Assembly: GCA_044867645.1 (NCBI GenBank)
Contig: JBIOVI010000007.1
Coordinates: forward strand, 6,905-70,904
Reading direction: 5' to 3'
DNA length: 64,000 nucleotides
Source: VRUE01 sp044867645
GTDB lineage: Bacteria > Actinomycetota > Thermoleophilia > Solirubrobacterales > 70-9
The notes below the pieces were generated by a model. The model saw nothing but the letters and a program-made list of their open reading frames with translations, did no database searches and had not been told where the DNA came from. Numbering within the stretch: position 1 is the first letter of the stretch; each line of letters starts with the position of its first letter. The translations under genes were made by a program, and so were the position numbers. Shown piece by piece: positions 52,667 to 61,511 of the stretch.

Positions 52667-53817
52667 CCGCCACCGCCTCGCCCGCACAAGCGCCACCGGG
52701 GGCGGCAACCGGCGTGCCCTTCGTACGTCTCGACGAGGCCGATCCCGCTCTGCTCGCCGCGCTGCTCGGAGTCACCGAGCGGGTCGCCGGCAACGGCGCC
52801 TTCACCCTCGGCGAGGAGCTGGAGGAGTTCGAGAGCGAGTACGCCGCCTGGTGCGAGTGCGAGCACGCGATCGGCGTCTCCTCCGGCACCAGCGCCCTGG
52901 AGCTCGCCCTGCGGGGTCTGGGAATCGGGTTCGGCGACGAGGTCGTGGTTCCCGCCAACAGCTTCATCGCCACCGCGGAGGCGGTCACCGCCACCGGGGC
53001 GACCCCGCGACTCGTCGACGTCGACGAGCGGACGGCCCTGCTTACCGCGGAGACGGTCGAGCGGGCCCTTACCCCACGGACCCGCTGCGTGATCCCGGTG
53101 CATCTCTACGGTCGTACCGTCGAGATGGAGCCGCTGCTCGCTCTCTGCCGCTCTCGTGGGCTGGCGGTCGTCGAGGACGCATGCCAGGCGCACGGCGCCC
53201 GCTACCGGGGTCGCCCGGTCGGATCCCTTGGGGACGCCGGCTGCTTCAGCTTCTACCCGACGAAGAACCTCGGCGGCTGGGGAGACGGTGGCGCCGTGGT
53301 GACCGCCGACGCCGAGCTCGCCGAGCGCGTGCGTCTGATGCGATCGCACGGCGAGGTGGAGCGCCACCACCACGAGCTGCCAGCCGGAACTCACCGCCTG
53401 CACTCGCTCCAAGCCGCGATCCTCAAGGTCAAGCTCGGCCGGCTCGACGGGTGGAACGAGCAGCGCCGCGCGGCTGGACACGCTCTGCGGGAAGCGCTGG
53501 AGGGCACCGACCCGATCCCGCCGGCCCAACCTGGAGCCGACGGCGACCACGTCTTCCACCTCTTCGTCGTGCGCACGCCCGCCCGCGACGCGCTTCGCCA
53601 TCACCTCGGGGAAAGCGGCGTCGCCAGCGCCGTCCACTACCCGACCCCGATCCACCTGCAGCCCGCCTACGCCGACCTCGGGCCGGCGGCCGGCGAGCTA
53701 CCCGTCTGCGAGCGGCTGGCTCAGCAGAGCTGCTCGCTGCCGATCTTCCCTTCGATTACCGAGTCGGAGATAGAGCGGATCGCGACCGCGGTCCGCTCCT
53801 TCCGCGACGTCGCGTAG
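52663..53817 (+). CDS. DegT/DnrJ/EryC1 sugar aminotransferase
   Basis: A 384-residue PLP-dependent sugar aminotransferase with Lys201 in FYPTKNLGGWGDGG, SSGTSALELALRGLG, VVPANSFIATAEAV and VVEDACQAHGA. The C-terminal SAVHYPTPIHLQPAYADLG is typical of QdtB/FdtB- and WecE-like enzymes that aminate a keto-sugar. It is a second enzyme of the type at 24444 and probably serves a different sugar. GTG 52663 overlaps the regulator stop. Its stop is 7 bp from the converging propeller gene. Confidence 0.87.
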   Translation: MTATASPAQAPPGAATGVPFVRLDEADPALLAALLGVTERVAGNGAFTLGEELEEFESEYAAWCECEHAIGVSSGTSALELALRGLGIGFGDEVVVPANSFIATAEAVTATGATPRLVDVDERTALLTAETVERALTPRTRCVIPVHLYGRTVEMEPLLALCRSRGLAVVEDACQAHGARYRGRPVGSLGDAGCFSFYPTKNLGGWGDGGAVVTADAELAERVRLMRSHGEVERHHHELPAGTHRLHSLQAAILKVKLGRLDGWNEQRRAAGHALREALEGTDPIPPAQPGADGDHVFHLFVVRTPARDALRHHLGESGVASAVHYPTPIHLQPAYADLGPAAGELPVCERLAQQSCSLPIFPSITESEIERIATAVRSFRDVA

Positions 53818-53824
53818 AGCGCGC

Positions 53825-54808
53825 CTACAGCGCCACCGGCGAAGTCGCGTCTCGCAGCAGCAGCCGCGGTGCCCCGCTGCCATCCGCCGGCACCGCGTAG
53901 ACATTCGCGCCGCTCGAGTAGACGAGCGTGTCGTCGTCGAGCCACTCGGCCTGGTCGTCGATCGAGCGGTGCTCGGCAAGCGGATGGGCCGCCAGCGTGG
54001 CGAGGTCGAGAACCTTCAGCCGCCAGCGATTCTCGTTGCCGATCCTGCTCTTGAAGGCGATGCGCGTGCCGTCCGGCGACAGCGAGGGACACTCGACCCC
54101 GTCGCGAATCACCCGTAGCGCCCGGTCCCTTACGTCCCCTTCGACGAGGTAGTAGCGGTCGCCGCTGTGCAGGGTCGCGTAGAACGTGTTCGGATCCTCG
54201 CTGAAGGTCACACCCCAGAAGTTGAAGTCGGCGGCGTCGAAGGCCTCGCCGTTCCTGGTCACGTCGAACTGCTCGAGCTGCGCGATCTGCTTCCCGCTTC
54301 GCATGTCGACGAGGGTCGTCGTGGTCGAGAAACCGCCCCCGCTGAGGTAGGCGTGCCCGGCGACGAACACGGTCATCGCGCCGAAGCGGCCGTCCGGCGA
54401 GACCCGCGCACGGGACGGCAGCCCGGTCAGTCCCAGCCGCTTCACCGGCCGCAGCGAGGAATCGAAGATCGTCGCCTCGTAGTCGACACCGGACGGCGCG
54501 ACGGCGAGGCAGAGGCCGCGACCGGCGGCGAAGTAGACGCGCTCGCAAGCGAGGTCGCTGCCGGCGATCCCCTCCGGCCCCCCCTTCTCGAGCACGAAGA
54601 CCCGGCCGTTGAGCCGGGGGTCGCTTGAGTCCACCGCGCGCACCATCAGCTCGGCGCCGGCGGGAACCGCCGCGCCGCCGGCCGCGCGCGGTCGCGCATC
54701 CGTGGTCACCTCGCTCGGACCGAGCGCCGCCACGATCACGTAGCCAACGCCGACGAGCACGCAGAGCGCGGTGACGGCCGCGAGCTGTCGGTGCCGGCGA
54801 CTACCCAC
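53825..54808 (-). CDS. Membrane-anchored TolB-like beta-propeller protein
   Basis: A 327-residue protein with one N-terminal membrane helix (AAVTALCVLVGVGYVIVAALG), then repeated propeller blades: RARVSPDGRFGAMTVF, CPSLSPDGTRIAFKS, DDQAEWLDDDTLVYSS, ANVYAVPADGSGAPRLLL. These resemble TolB/WD40-like repeats. It should face outward and bind a ligand or partner; its function is unknown. GTG 54808 overlaps the MFS gene by 8 bp; it is the last gene of the 58986-53825 operon. Confidence 0.75.
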   Translation of the reverse strand: MGSRRHRQLAAVTALCVLVGVGYVIVAALGPSEVTTDARPRAAGGAAVPAGAELMVRAVDSSDPRLNGRVFVLEKGGPEGIAGSDLACERVYFAAGRGLCLAVAPSGVDYEATIFDSSLRPVKRLGLTGLPSRARVSPDGRFGAMTVFVAGHAYLSGGGFSTTTTLVDMRSGKQIAQLEQFDVTRNGEAFDAADFNFWGVTFSEDPNTFYATLHSGDRYYLVEGDVRDRALRVIRDGVECPSLSPDGTRIAFKSRIGNENRWRLKVLDLATLAAHPLAEHRSIDDQAEWLDDDTLVYSSGANVYAVPADGSGAPRLLLRDATSPVAL

Positions 54809-56057
54809 TCAGCTGCTCCCGCTGGGACCGGATCAGCATCGGCGCGGTCACCAGCAGGGCGACGACCAGAGCCGCCGCGAAGACGAGAACCGCGCTCTCG
54901 AGCCCGATCGCGAACCAGAGCGCGCCGAAGGCGACCGAGGACACCAGCTGTCCGAGGCTGACCACGGTGGTCAGGATGCCGATGCCGCTGGCCTGGAGCT
55001 TCTCCGGGAGCACCGCCCCTGCGAGGGCGGTCGTGACGCCGTCGGTAGCGGCGAAATAGGCACCCAGGGCGAAGAGACAGCCGCACAGGGGGGCGAATCC
55101 GAGCGAGGGCAAGAGGAGGGCACCATAGACCAGCAGCAACAGCGCATGGCCGGCGACGAGCACGCGCACGCGCCCGAAGCGGTCGGCAAGCTGCCCAACC
55201 GGGATCGCGAGCGCCATGTAGACGAGTGCGGTGACTACGAAGAGCAGGGGGAAGACCGCCGGCTCGAAATCGATCCGGCGCTGCAACCCGACATAGATCA
55301 GGGCATCGGAGACGCTGACGAGCGCCAGGCCGCAAGCGGCGATCAGGAGCAGGCGAAAGCGACGATCGCGAACCAGGCCGACGGCTGCGCGCAGCGACGG
55401 CCGCGCGCTGTCGAGGCGAGGCGCTCGCCGCGGCCGCGCCTGGACGGCGAGCACGAGCACGGCGAGGCCGAGGAACGCGAACAGGGTGCTGACGACGAAG
55501 ACCGCGTCGAAGCGCGCGGGAGCGGCCAGCAGCACGCCGAAGGCGATCAGCGGACCCAGCATCGCGCCGGCGCTGTCCATCGCCCGGTGGACGCCGAAGG
55601 CCGTCGCCAGGCCCGCCTTCGAGCTGGAGAGCGAGATCAGGGCATCGCGGGGGGCCGTGCGGATCCCCTTGCCGACCCGGTCGACCGCGACCATCGCCCC
55701 GATCGCTCCGATCGAGCCGCCGACCGCGACCAGTCCCACCTTGCACAGCGCCGAGAGGCCGTAGCCGGTGGTCGCGACCTCCTTGTGGCGGTGCCAGCGA
55801 TCGGAGGCGAAGCCGCTGAAGACCTGCACGATCGCGGCGGCGCCGCGGTAGGTGCCGTCTATCGCGCCGAGCACGAGCGGGCTGGCTCCGAGCGAGAAGA
55901 CCAGGTACAGCGGCAGGACGGTCGCGACCATCTCCGCCGAGATGTCGGTCAGCAGGCTGACGAAGCCGAGCATGACGACGTTGTGCGCAACCCTCGGCCG
56001 CGCGCGCGGGGCCCAGGTGCGGGGCCTGAGCAGGGCTTTAGAAGCGACCTGATACAA
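54801..56057 (-). CDS. MFS transporter
   Basis: A 418-residue permease with 12 hydrophobic helices. The first loop contains SGFASDRWHRHKEVATTGYG and the central loop follows RPRRAPRLDSARPSLR; the mirror motif GQLADRFGRVRVLV is in the second half. VDRVGKGIRTAPRDALI is a typical MFS segment. Substrate unknown; export of a sugar or small molecule related to the locus is possible. Start is TTG 56057, overlapping the GT2 gene by 20 bp. Confidence 0.85.
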   Translation of the reverse strand: MYQVASKALLRPRTWAPRARPRVAHNVVMLGFVSLLTDISAEMVATVLPLYLVFSLGASPLVLGAIDGTYRGAAAIVQVFSGFASDRWHRHKEVATTGYGLSALCKVGLVAVGGSIGAIGAMVAVDRVGKGIRTAPRDALISLSSSKAGLATAFGVHRAMDSAGAMLGPLIAFGVLLAAPARFDAVFVVSTLFAFLGLAVLVLAVQARPRRAPRLDSARPSLRAAVGLVRDRRFRLLLIAACGLALVSVSDALIYVGLQRRIDFEPAVFPLLFVVTALVYMALAIPVGQLADRFGRVRVLVAGHALLLLVYGALLLPSLGFAPLCGCLFALGAYFAATDGVTTALAGAVLPEKLQASGIGILTTVVSLGQLVSSVAFGALWFAIGLESAVLVFAAALVVALLVTAPMLIRSQREQLSG

Positions 56058-56877
56058 GCCGGTCAGCCACCTGCGGCTCAGCGCTGGGAACAGCTTGGAT
56101 CTGCGCGGGTTTCGTGACCTCCGCGAGCGGCGAGAGAGGCGGCGGCTGAATGCGGCCGGCGAGGTGTGCGGCCATCACCCTCATGTAGGCGACGACCGTC
56201 GGCTTGAGCTGCATCTTCGACTCGCCCAGTCGGGTCGTCCAGTCGTTCACCGTGGGCACCTCGGCCACGCTGGCACCGGCGTTGTAGAGCTTCAGGAGCA
56301 GCTCCACGTTGGCGGCGAAGCCGGGCTCGCGGACGAGCAGGTATCCGTAGGTGTCGGCTGCCCGGCGCAGGGTTCCGGCGCGGTAGACGCGGTAGAGCGA
56401 GGAGAGCGTGTGCATCTCGCGCAGCCCCCCCAGCACCCGAAAGGTGTTCGACACCGCTTTGCTCGCAGCGAGGCGCCAGCCGGAGACCCCGACGATCTTG
56501 CCCCCCGGGGCGTAGACCGAGGCAAGCACGACATCGGTCCCCCGGTCGAACAGCTCGAGCATCCTCGGCAGGTCCGTCAGGTCCGACGTAGTGTCGGCCT
56601 CCATCGTGACGATCGCATCGTCGTCCGAGGACTCGCCCAGGGCGGCGCGGATGCCGGTGTTGATCGCCGTCCCGAGACCGCGGTTGACCGTGTGGGTGAC
56701 CACCGCGAGATGCATGTCGCGGGAGTGCTCGCGAATCACCTCGCCGGTGCCGTCGGTGGAGCCATCGTCGACGATGATCACTCGGGCGCCGAGCTCGCGG
56801 GCGACCGGAGCCAGGCCCTCGAGCAGGCGGGGGATGTTTTCGGCCTCGTTGTAGGCGGGAATCACGAAGCGGATCAC
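56038..56877 (-). CDS. Glycosyltransferase family 2 (DPM-like)
   Basis: A 279-residue GT-A protein: RFVIPAYNEAENIPRLLEGL, VIIVDDGSTDGTGEVI, RGLGTAINTGIRAALGES and VTMEADTTSDLTDLPRML, the last carrying the acidic metal motif. This pattern is close to dolichol/polyprenyl-phosphate mannose synthase-like proteins, though no C-terminal membrane helices are seen. GTG 56877 overlaps the oxidoreductase stop as GTGA. Confidence 0.86.
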   Translation of the reverse strand: MIRFVIPAYNEAENIPRLLEGLAPVARELGARVIIVDDGSTDGTGEVIREHSRDMHLAVVTHTVNRGLGTAINTGIRAALGESSDDDAIVTMEADTTSDLTDLPRMLELFDRGTDVVLASVYAPGGKIVGVSGWRLAASKAVSNTFRVLGGLREMHTLSSLYRVYRAGTLRRAADTYGYLLVREPGFAANVELLLKLYNAGASVAEVPTVNDWTTRLGESKMQLKPTVVAYMRVMAAHLAGRIQPPPLSPLAEVTKPAQIQAVPSAEPQVADRLVSGRF

Positions 56878-57929
56878 GCGACGACCTCCAGCGGACGGGG
56901 GGCGGGGATTTCGAGCAGCTCGACCGGGCGGCGGACAGCGGCCGACTCGCGCATCGCCAGCGCCGCCGCCAGCGCCTTGACCCCGTCGTGAGCGCTGATC
57001 GGCTCGGGGGTGTCGTCGAGCACGCAGCGGCAAAAGGCTTCGAGCTCGGCGCGCAGCGGCTCCGCCTTGGCGAGCGAGAAGCGCACCGCGGCGCCCTCGC
57101 CGTCGCCGCGCAGCATCGAGAGTCCCTCCCACTTCAACGGCGCTTCGGGCGACTCGACGAACCAAACGTCCTGGGTGATGTAGCTGGCCCTGAGCAGGCC
57201 GTTTTCACCGATCAGAGCCACCTCGCGCTTCTTCTCCGGGGTCAGCCAGTTGACGTCGAGCAGGCCGAGCACGTCGCCGGCGTCGCCGTTGAAGCGGACG
57301 AGGCAGGTGAGCAGATCCTCCTGGGCCTCGTGCACGAAGCGACGGCCATCGGCGTAGATCTCGCCGATGCCGGCTCCGAGCACGTGCTGGAGCACGTCGA
57401 GGTCGTGGGTGGCGAGGTCGATCGCGACGCCGGCGTCCTGAATCCTGGTCGGCAGCGGACCGACCCGCGTCGCCTGCGCCCGGTAGACGGCGCCGAGCCG
57501 CCCCTCGGCCACCAGCTCGCGCAGCTTCGTCACCGCCGGGTTGAAACGCTCGATGTGCCCGACCATCAGCTTGCGCCCCGCCTCCAGCGCGGCGCCGCGC
57601 ATGCGCAGGGCGTCGGGAACCGTGGTCGCGATCGGCTTCTCGACGAGAACGTGCAAGCCGGCGTCGAGCGCCGCCAGCGCGACCTCGGCGTGAGCCTCGG
57701 AGTTGCAGGCGACCGAGACGGCATCGAGCTCGCCGTCCTCGCGCTCGATCATCGTCCGCCAATCGGCGTACTCGGGGATGCTCATCCCCCCCACCGCGCG
57801 CCGCCGCGCGGCCTCGTCGGGGTCGGCGACCGCGACCAGCCGCGCGCAGTCCAGCTGCAAGAGATTGCGGACGTGGAAGGCGCCCATCCGGCCGCAGCCG
57901 ATGACGCCGACATTGAGCTGCTCAGGCAA
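56874..57929 (-). CDS. Gfo/Idh/MocA family oxidoreductase
   Basis: A 351-residue NAD(P)-dependent sugar oxidoreductase. The Rossmann loop is GVIGCGRMGAFHVRNLL; the signature VLVEKPIATT contains the conserved EKP Lys, and GHIERFNPA with VAIDLATHDLDVL completes the active site. It lies directly after the WbpI-like epimerase gene, overlapping by 8 bp (TTG 57929), so it may oxidise the UDP-GlcNAcA-type intermediate (WbpB role) or a different nucleotide sugar. A second candidate for the same step is at 59804. Confidence 0.84.
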   Translation of the reverse strand: MPEQLNVGVIGCGRMGAFHVRNLLQLDCARLVAVADPDEAARRRAVGGMSIPEYADWRTMIEREDGELDAVSVACNSEAHAEVALAALDAGLHVLVEKPIATTVPDALRMRGAALEAGRKLMVGHIERFNPAVTKLRELVAEGRLGAVYRAQATRVGPLPTRIQDAGVAIDLATHDLDVLQHVLGAGIGEIYADGRRFVHEAQEDLLTCLVRFNGDAGDVLGLLDVNWLTPEKKREVALIGENGLLRASYITQDVWFVESPEAPLKWEGLSMLRGDGEGAAVRFSLAKAEPLRAELEAFCRCVLDDTPEPISAHDGVKALAAALAMRESAAVRRPVELLEIPAPRPLEVVA

Positions 57930-58986
57930 CCGATACCTCCCGCGCCTTGCCGAGGACGGCGACCGTCAACTCGGCGATCCGCTCGGCGGCGCTGCCGTCG
58001 CCGAAGATCGGTGGCCTCGAGCTGGGCCGCGACTTCCCCAGAGCAGCCCGGAACCGCTCCCGGTCGGCGCCGACGAGGGTGTTCCAGCCGGTCGAGACGG
58101 TCTCGATCCACTCCGTCTCCTCGCGCAGCGTGATGCACGGCACGCCCCACAGATAAGCCTCTCGCTGCACGCCGCCGGAGTCGGTCGCGATCGCGATCGC
58201 GTCACGCTCGAGCGCGATCATCTCGGTGTAAGTGACGGCGTCGCGCACCTCGACGTTCGCCGGGACCGCGAGGTCCCAGGAGTCCAGAGCCTTGCGGGTG
58301 CGCGGGTGCAGCGGCAAGATCACGCGGCACTCGGCTTCCGCCAAGCAGGCGAGAACCGAGCCCAGGCGCTCGGGCGCGTCGGTGTTGTAGTTGCGGTGGA
58401 CGGTGGCCAGCAGGTAGTCGCCCTTCTCGCCGCTCTGCGGAAGCCGGCTCCGGGTTGCCAGCAGGACATCGGCCAGGACGTCTCCGGTCACGTAGGTGGC
58501 GCCCCGAACCCGCTCACGCAAGAGGGTTTCGCGAGCGTGCTCGCAGGGCGCGAACAGCACGTCGGAGACACGGTCGGTCTCGATCCGGTTGTGCTCCTCG
58601 GGCATGTCGAGCCGGTAGCTGCGCAGGCCCGCCTCGACATGCATCAGGGGCAGCCCAGCCGCCACCGCGGCACGGGCGCCGGCGATCGTCGCGTTGGTGT
58701 CGCCGCGGACCAGGACGGCGTCGGGCCGCTCACGGTCGAGGACATCGGCTATCCGCCGCTGGGCGACCGCCACGCCCTCGTCATTGGGCAGCGAGCCGAC
58801 GCCCAGGTTGTAGTCCGGCACCGGCAGCCGCAGGTCCGCGATCTGGAGCTCCGACATCCCAGGGTCGTAGTGCTGACCGGTGTGCACCAGGACCTCCTCC
58901 ACGCAATCCCTGTAGGCGAGGGACAGCGGAGCGGCCTGGACGATCTCCGGTCGCGACCCGATGATGGAAACCAGCTTGTGCGGCAT
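57922..58986 (-). CDS. wbpI: Non-hydrolysing UDP-GlcNAc-type 2-epimerase (WbpI-like)
   Basis: A 354-residue 2-epimerase. IIGSRPEIVQAAPLS, VLVHTGQHYDPGMSEL, PDYNLGVGS, VRGDTNATIAGA, HVEAGLRSYRLDMPEEHNRI and LPLHPRTRKAL match the family. PDYNLGVGS and MPEEHNRIETDRVSDVLFAP are closer to WbpI (UDP-GlcNAc3NAcA to UDP-ManNAc3NAcA) than to WecB. It is the first gene of a five-gene operon and divergent from a sugar transferase gene. Specificity cannot be proven from sequence alone. Confidence 0.85.
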   Translation of the reverse strand: MPHKLVSIIGSRPEIVQAAPLSLAYRDCVEEVLVHTGQHYDPGMSELQIADLRLPVPDYNLGVGSLPNDEGVAVAQRRIADVLDRERPDAVLVRGDTNATIAGARAAVAAGLPLMHVEAGLRSYRLDMPEEHNRIETDRVSDVLFAPCEHARETLLRERVRGATYVTGDVLADVLLATRSRLPQSGEKGDYLLATVHRNYNTDAPERLGSVLACLAEAECRVILPLHPRTRKALDSWDLAVPANVEVRDAVTYTEMIALERDAIAIATDSGGVQREAYLWGVPCITLREETEWIETVSTGWNTLVGADRERFRAALGKSRPSSRPPIFGDGSAAERIAELTVAVLGKAREVSVA

Positions 58987-59120
58987 CGATAGAGCAACGC
59001 ACGAAAGGGGCGAGGCTTTGCGCGCCGCCCAAAAAAAATTCTTTGAGCCGAGCGGTCCTTTTTTCGGCCTCTCGCCGCGTCGCCCTCCGCAAGGTCAACG
59101 TGCCCTGACCCGTTTGTCCC
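58987..59120. promoter_or_regulatory. Divergent promoter region with A-tract
   Basis: This 134-bp gap separates the epimerase start (-) and the sugar transferase start (+). It contains eight A in a row (59031-59038) and GCCGA...TCGGC arms around a T-run at about 59047-59068. Promoters for both operons should lie here; exact elements were not fixed. Confidence 0.4.
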
Positions 59121-59804
59121 ATGAGGATGGAGGCTCACCGACTCGCCCACAACATCTCCCACGAGGACGCCGAAGGCGCCTTGCAGGCGATTGTGCGCCG
59201 CACGGCGGACATCGTCGTGGCGACCGGGTTGATCCTGATGCTGGCACCGCTCCTGTTGCTCGTCGGGCTGGTCATCCGCCTCGACAGCCGCGGCCCGGCG
59301 CTCTTCCGCCAGCGGCGGGTCGGCCAGGCAGGGCGAGAATTCACCCTGCTCAAGTTCCGCAGCATGCGACTCGACGCCGATCCGCGCGGCCACCGCGAGT
59401 ACGTGACCGCCCTGATCCAGGGCGAAAACCGGGATGGGGGCGGCAACAACCTCTACAAGCTCGCGGTCGACGACCGCATTACGTCAGTCGGGCGCCGGAT
59501 CAGGCGCTGGAGCCTCGACGAGCTTCCGCAGCTCTTCAACGTCGTCGCCGGCGACATGACCTTGGTCGGCCCGCGTCCAGCGATCCCCTATGAGGTTGCC
59601 GAGTACCCAAGGTGGTACCTGAAGCGCTTCCGGGTCAAGCCGGGACTAACCGGGCTCTGGCAGGTCAGCGGCCGCAGCGAACGCACCTACGAGGAAATGG
59701 TTCGCCTCGACATCGAGTACGCCCAGTGCCGCTCGCTGATGCTCGACCTCACGATCCTCGCCAAAACCCCAATGGTCGTGATCGGCCGCAAAGGAGCGGA
59801 GTGA
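59121..59804 (+). CDS. Short polyprenyl-phosphate sugar transferase (PGT)
   Basis: A 227-residue monotopic phosphoglycosyl transferase: ADIVVATGLILMLAPLLLLV hydrophobic hairpin, FRQRRVGQAGREFTLLKFRS, SLDELPQLFNVVAGDMTLVG with PRP, and KPGLTGLWQVSGRS with an acidic tail. Unlike the enzyme at 1238 it has no N-terminal helical bundle or CoA-binding-like domain. It probably starts a second lipid-linked unit. ATG 59121 or 59127. The oxidoreductase gene overlaps its stop by one base. Confidence 0.87.
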   Translation: MRMEAHRLAHNISHEDAEGALQAIVRRTADIVVATGLILMLAPLLLLVGLVIRLDSRGPALFRQRRVGQAGREFTLLKFRSMRLDADPRGHREYVTALIQGENRDGGGNNLYKLAVDDRITSVGRRIRRWSLDELPQLFNVVAGDMTLVGPRPAIPYEVAEYPRWYLKRFRVKPGLTGLWQVSGRSERTYEEMVRLDIEYAQCRSLMLDLTILAKTPMVVIGRKGAE

Positions 59805-60874
59805 TGTCAACGGGACCGATCGGAACCCTGGTCGTCGGATACGGCTACTGGGGCCCAAACGTCGTCCGCAACGTCGTCGAGCGACCCGAGTTTCGCCTGA
59901 TGGGCCTCTGTGAGGTCGAGGACGGTCGCATCGAAGACTTCCGCCGCCGCCATCCCGGCGTCTGGGTTGAGCGCGACCTCGATGCGGCGCTTGCCGACCC
60001 CCGGATCGAGGCAGTGGCGATCGCGACCCCTCCCCACACTCACTACGACCTCGTGAGTCGTGCCCTCGAGGCCGGCAAGCATGTGTTGGTCGAGAAGCCG
60101 CTTGCCAGGACCGCCGAGGAGACCGCCAAACTGATCGCGTTGGCGGAGGAGCTGAAGTTGGTCCTGATGCCAGGTCACACCTTCCTATACAGCCCTTCGG
60201 TGAACAAGGTCCGCAGCCTGATCCGCGAGGACGAGCTGGGTGAGATCTACTTCGTCACCTCCTCGCGTATGAACCTCGGCATCTACCAGCAGGACGGGGT
60301 AGTGCTCGACCTTGCCCCGCACGACCTCTCCATCCTGCTCCACTGGCTTGGCCAACCGCTGCTCGAGGTATCCGCGAACGGCCGCAGTGTCTATCAGGAG
60401 GGCATCCACGAGACCGCCTTCCTGACTCTGCGCTTCGAGGGCGGCGCCCAAGCAAACGTTCAGTTGTCTTGGCTCGCGCCCCGCAAGATGCGCCAGATGG
60501 TCGTCGTCGGCAGCCGCAGAATGGTCCAGTACTCCGATACCGCGGCGGACGACTCGGTTCGGATCTACGATCGCGGCCTCGACTTCTCCGACCCGCCCGC
60601 GAACTTCGGCGAGTACCGACTTACTTACCGGACCGGCGACATGGTCGCTCCGCGTATCGAGGCCGCCGAGCCGCTTGGCCTGGAGCTGATGGACTTCGCC
60701 ACCGCGATCCGCGAGGGCAGCACGCCCGTGTCCAACGCACGGCTCGGCCTCGAGATCGTGCTCGGCCTCGAGGCGCTGGAGAAGTCGCTGCACGGAAGCG
60801 GCAAGCCAGTCGCGGTGCGCTCGGTCGACGAGGTGCTGGCGAGCAGCCGCCAGCACGAGCTGACCGTCAGCTGA
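59804..60874 (+). CDS. Gfo/Idh/MocA family oxidoreductase
   Basis: A 356-residue NAD(P)-dependent oxidoreductase with VVGYGYWGPNVVRNVV as Rossmann loop, VLVEKPLARTAEETAKL as the EKP motif, and DLAPHDLSILLHWLG in the active site. ATG 59804 shares a base with the upstream stop and has GGAG 7 nt before it. Proteins with the GYGYWGPN start often neighbour WbpD/WbpE-like genes, so this is a good candidate for the 3-dehydrogenase step (WbpB role). The 3' end overlaps the opposite small gene by 8 bp. Confidence 0.84.
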   Translation: MSTGPIGTLVVGYGYWGPNVVRNVVERPEFRLMGLCEVEDGRIEDFRRRHPGVWVERDLDAALADPRIEAVAIATPPHTHYDLVSRALEAGKHVLVEKPLARTAEETAKLIALAEELKLVLMPGHTFLYSPSVNKVRSLIREDELGEIYFVTSSRMNLGIYQQDGVVLDLAPHDLSILLHWLGQPLLEVSANGRSVYQEGIHETAFLTLRFEGGAQANVQLSWLAPRKMRQMVVVGSRRMVQYSDTAADDSVRIYDRGLDFSDPPANFGEYRLTYRTGDMVAPRIEAAEPLGLELMDFATAIREGSTPVSNARLGLEIVLGLEALEKSLHGSGKPVAVRSVDEVLASSRQHELTVS

Positions 60875-61220
60875 GGCGAGCCAGAGTCGCGCCAGCCGGC
60901 AGCGACGCCGGGCCTGAAGTCTCATCCAGGTCCGCCAGGTAGGCGAGCACAGCGTGCCTCGCCAGCTGCTCGACCGATACGTCGGGCGACCCTTGCGCCT
61001 CCCGCTCCAGTGCATCCTGGATCTCCGGGTCGATGGCCAGCTCGAAATCTTCGCCGGAGCCGGTTGGCGCCCCTGAGCGGAAGCCAGGCGGAATCGATCC
61101 CACCTCGAACTCGGAATGTAGGACGTAATGACGCAGTGCCGCCTGCACGCCAGTAGCTACATCGCAGCCAAGCGAGGCTTCGATTCCCGATCGCGCGAAT
61201 GTTCCTAGTACGACTCTCAA
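60867..61220 (-). CDS. Small tandem ribbon-helix-helix-like protein
   Basis: A 117-residue protein. The C-terminal part reads as a ribbon-helix-helix: strand EDFELAIDP, helix EIQDALEREAQ, helix SVEQLARHAVLAYLADLD. The N-terminal RVVLGTFARSGIEASLG followed by ATGVQAALRHYVL looks like a second, diverged copy. It aligns over its length with the protein at 62174. Start TTG 61220 is chosen since GGAGG (61227-61231) lies 6 nt upstream. Probably DNA-binding, perhaps as a single-chain pseudo-dimer; function inferred only from predicted fold. Confidence 0.62.
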   Translation of the reverse strand: MRVVLGTFARSGIEASLGCDVATGVQAALRHYVLHSEFEVGSIPPGFRSGAPTGSGEDFELAIDPEIQDALEREAQGSPDVSVEQLARHAVLAYLADLDETSGPASLPAGATLARLS

Positions 61221-61511
61221 TGAGCACCTCCACACCAAGAACTACCCGGAGGCACAAGATTTTCACTTCTCTGGGCAAAATCCTCCTAAGTTCAACCCCC
61301 GATTCTTGGTACTTGAGCGTAAGACTGAAATTTGGACGAATATTTGGCATTGACAAAAGTACGATTGGTCCTAATGCTGTGATGCCTTCGCCCCAAAGAG
61401 CGGCAACGTACTGGGCGAATTTCGTACTTCATGCCGACGTTTTGCTGCTTTTTCTGGTTCATACGTTTGTCCACCTCAAAACACCAAAATCGACCAGTAG
61501 ATAAGGCGGAG
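61221..61511. promoter_or_regulatory. AT-rich divergent promoter region of sigma-factor locus
   Basis: About 290 bp at roughly 45% G+C, against about 70% nearby. TTGACA (61350-61355) and TAATGC (61372-61377) are separated by 16 nt and could be a housekeeping-type promoter for the sigma gene. GGAGG at 61227-61231 is the ribosome site of the minus-strand gene. No gene is recognised inside. Confidence 0.5.
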
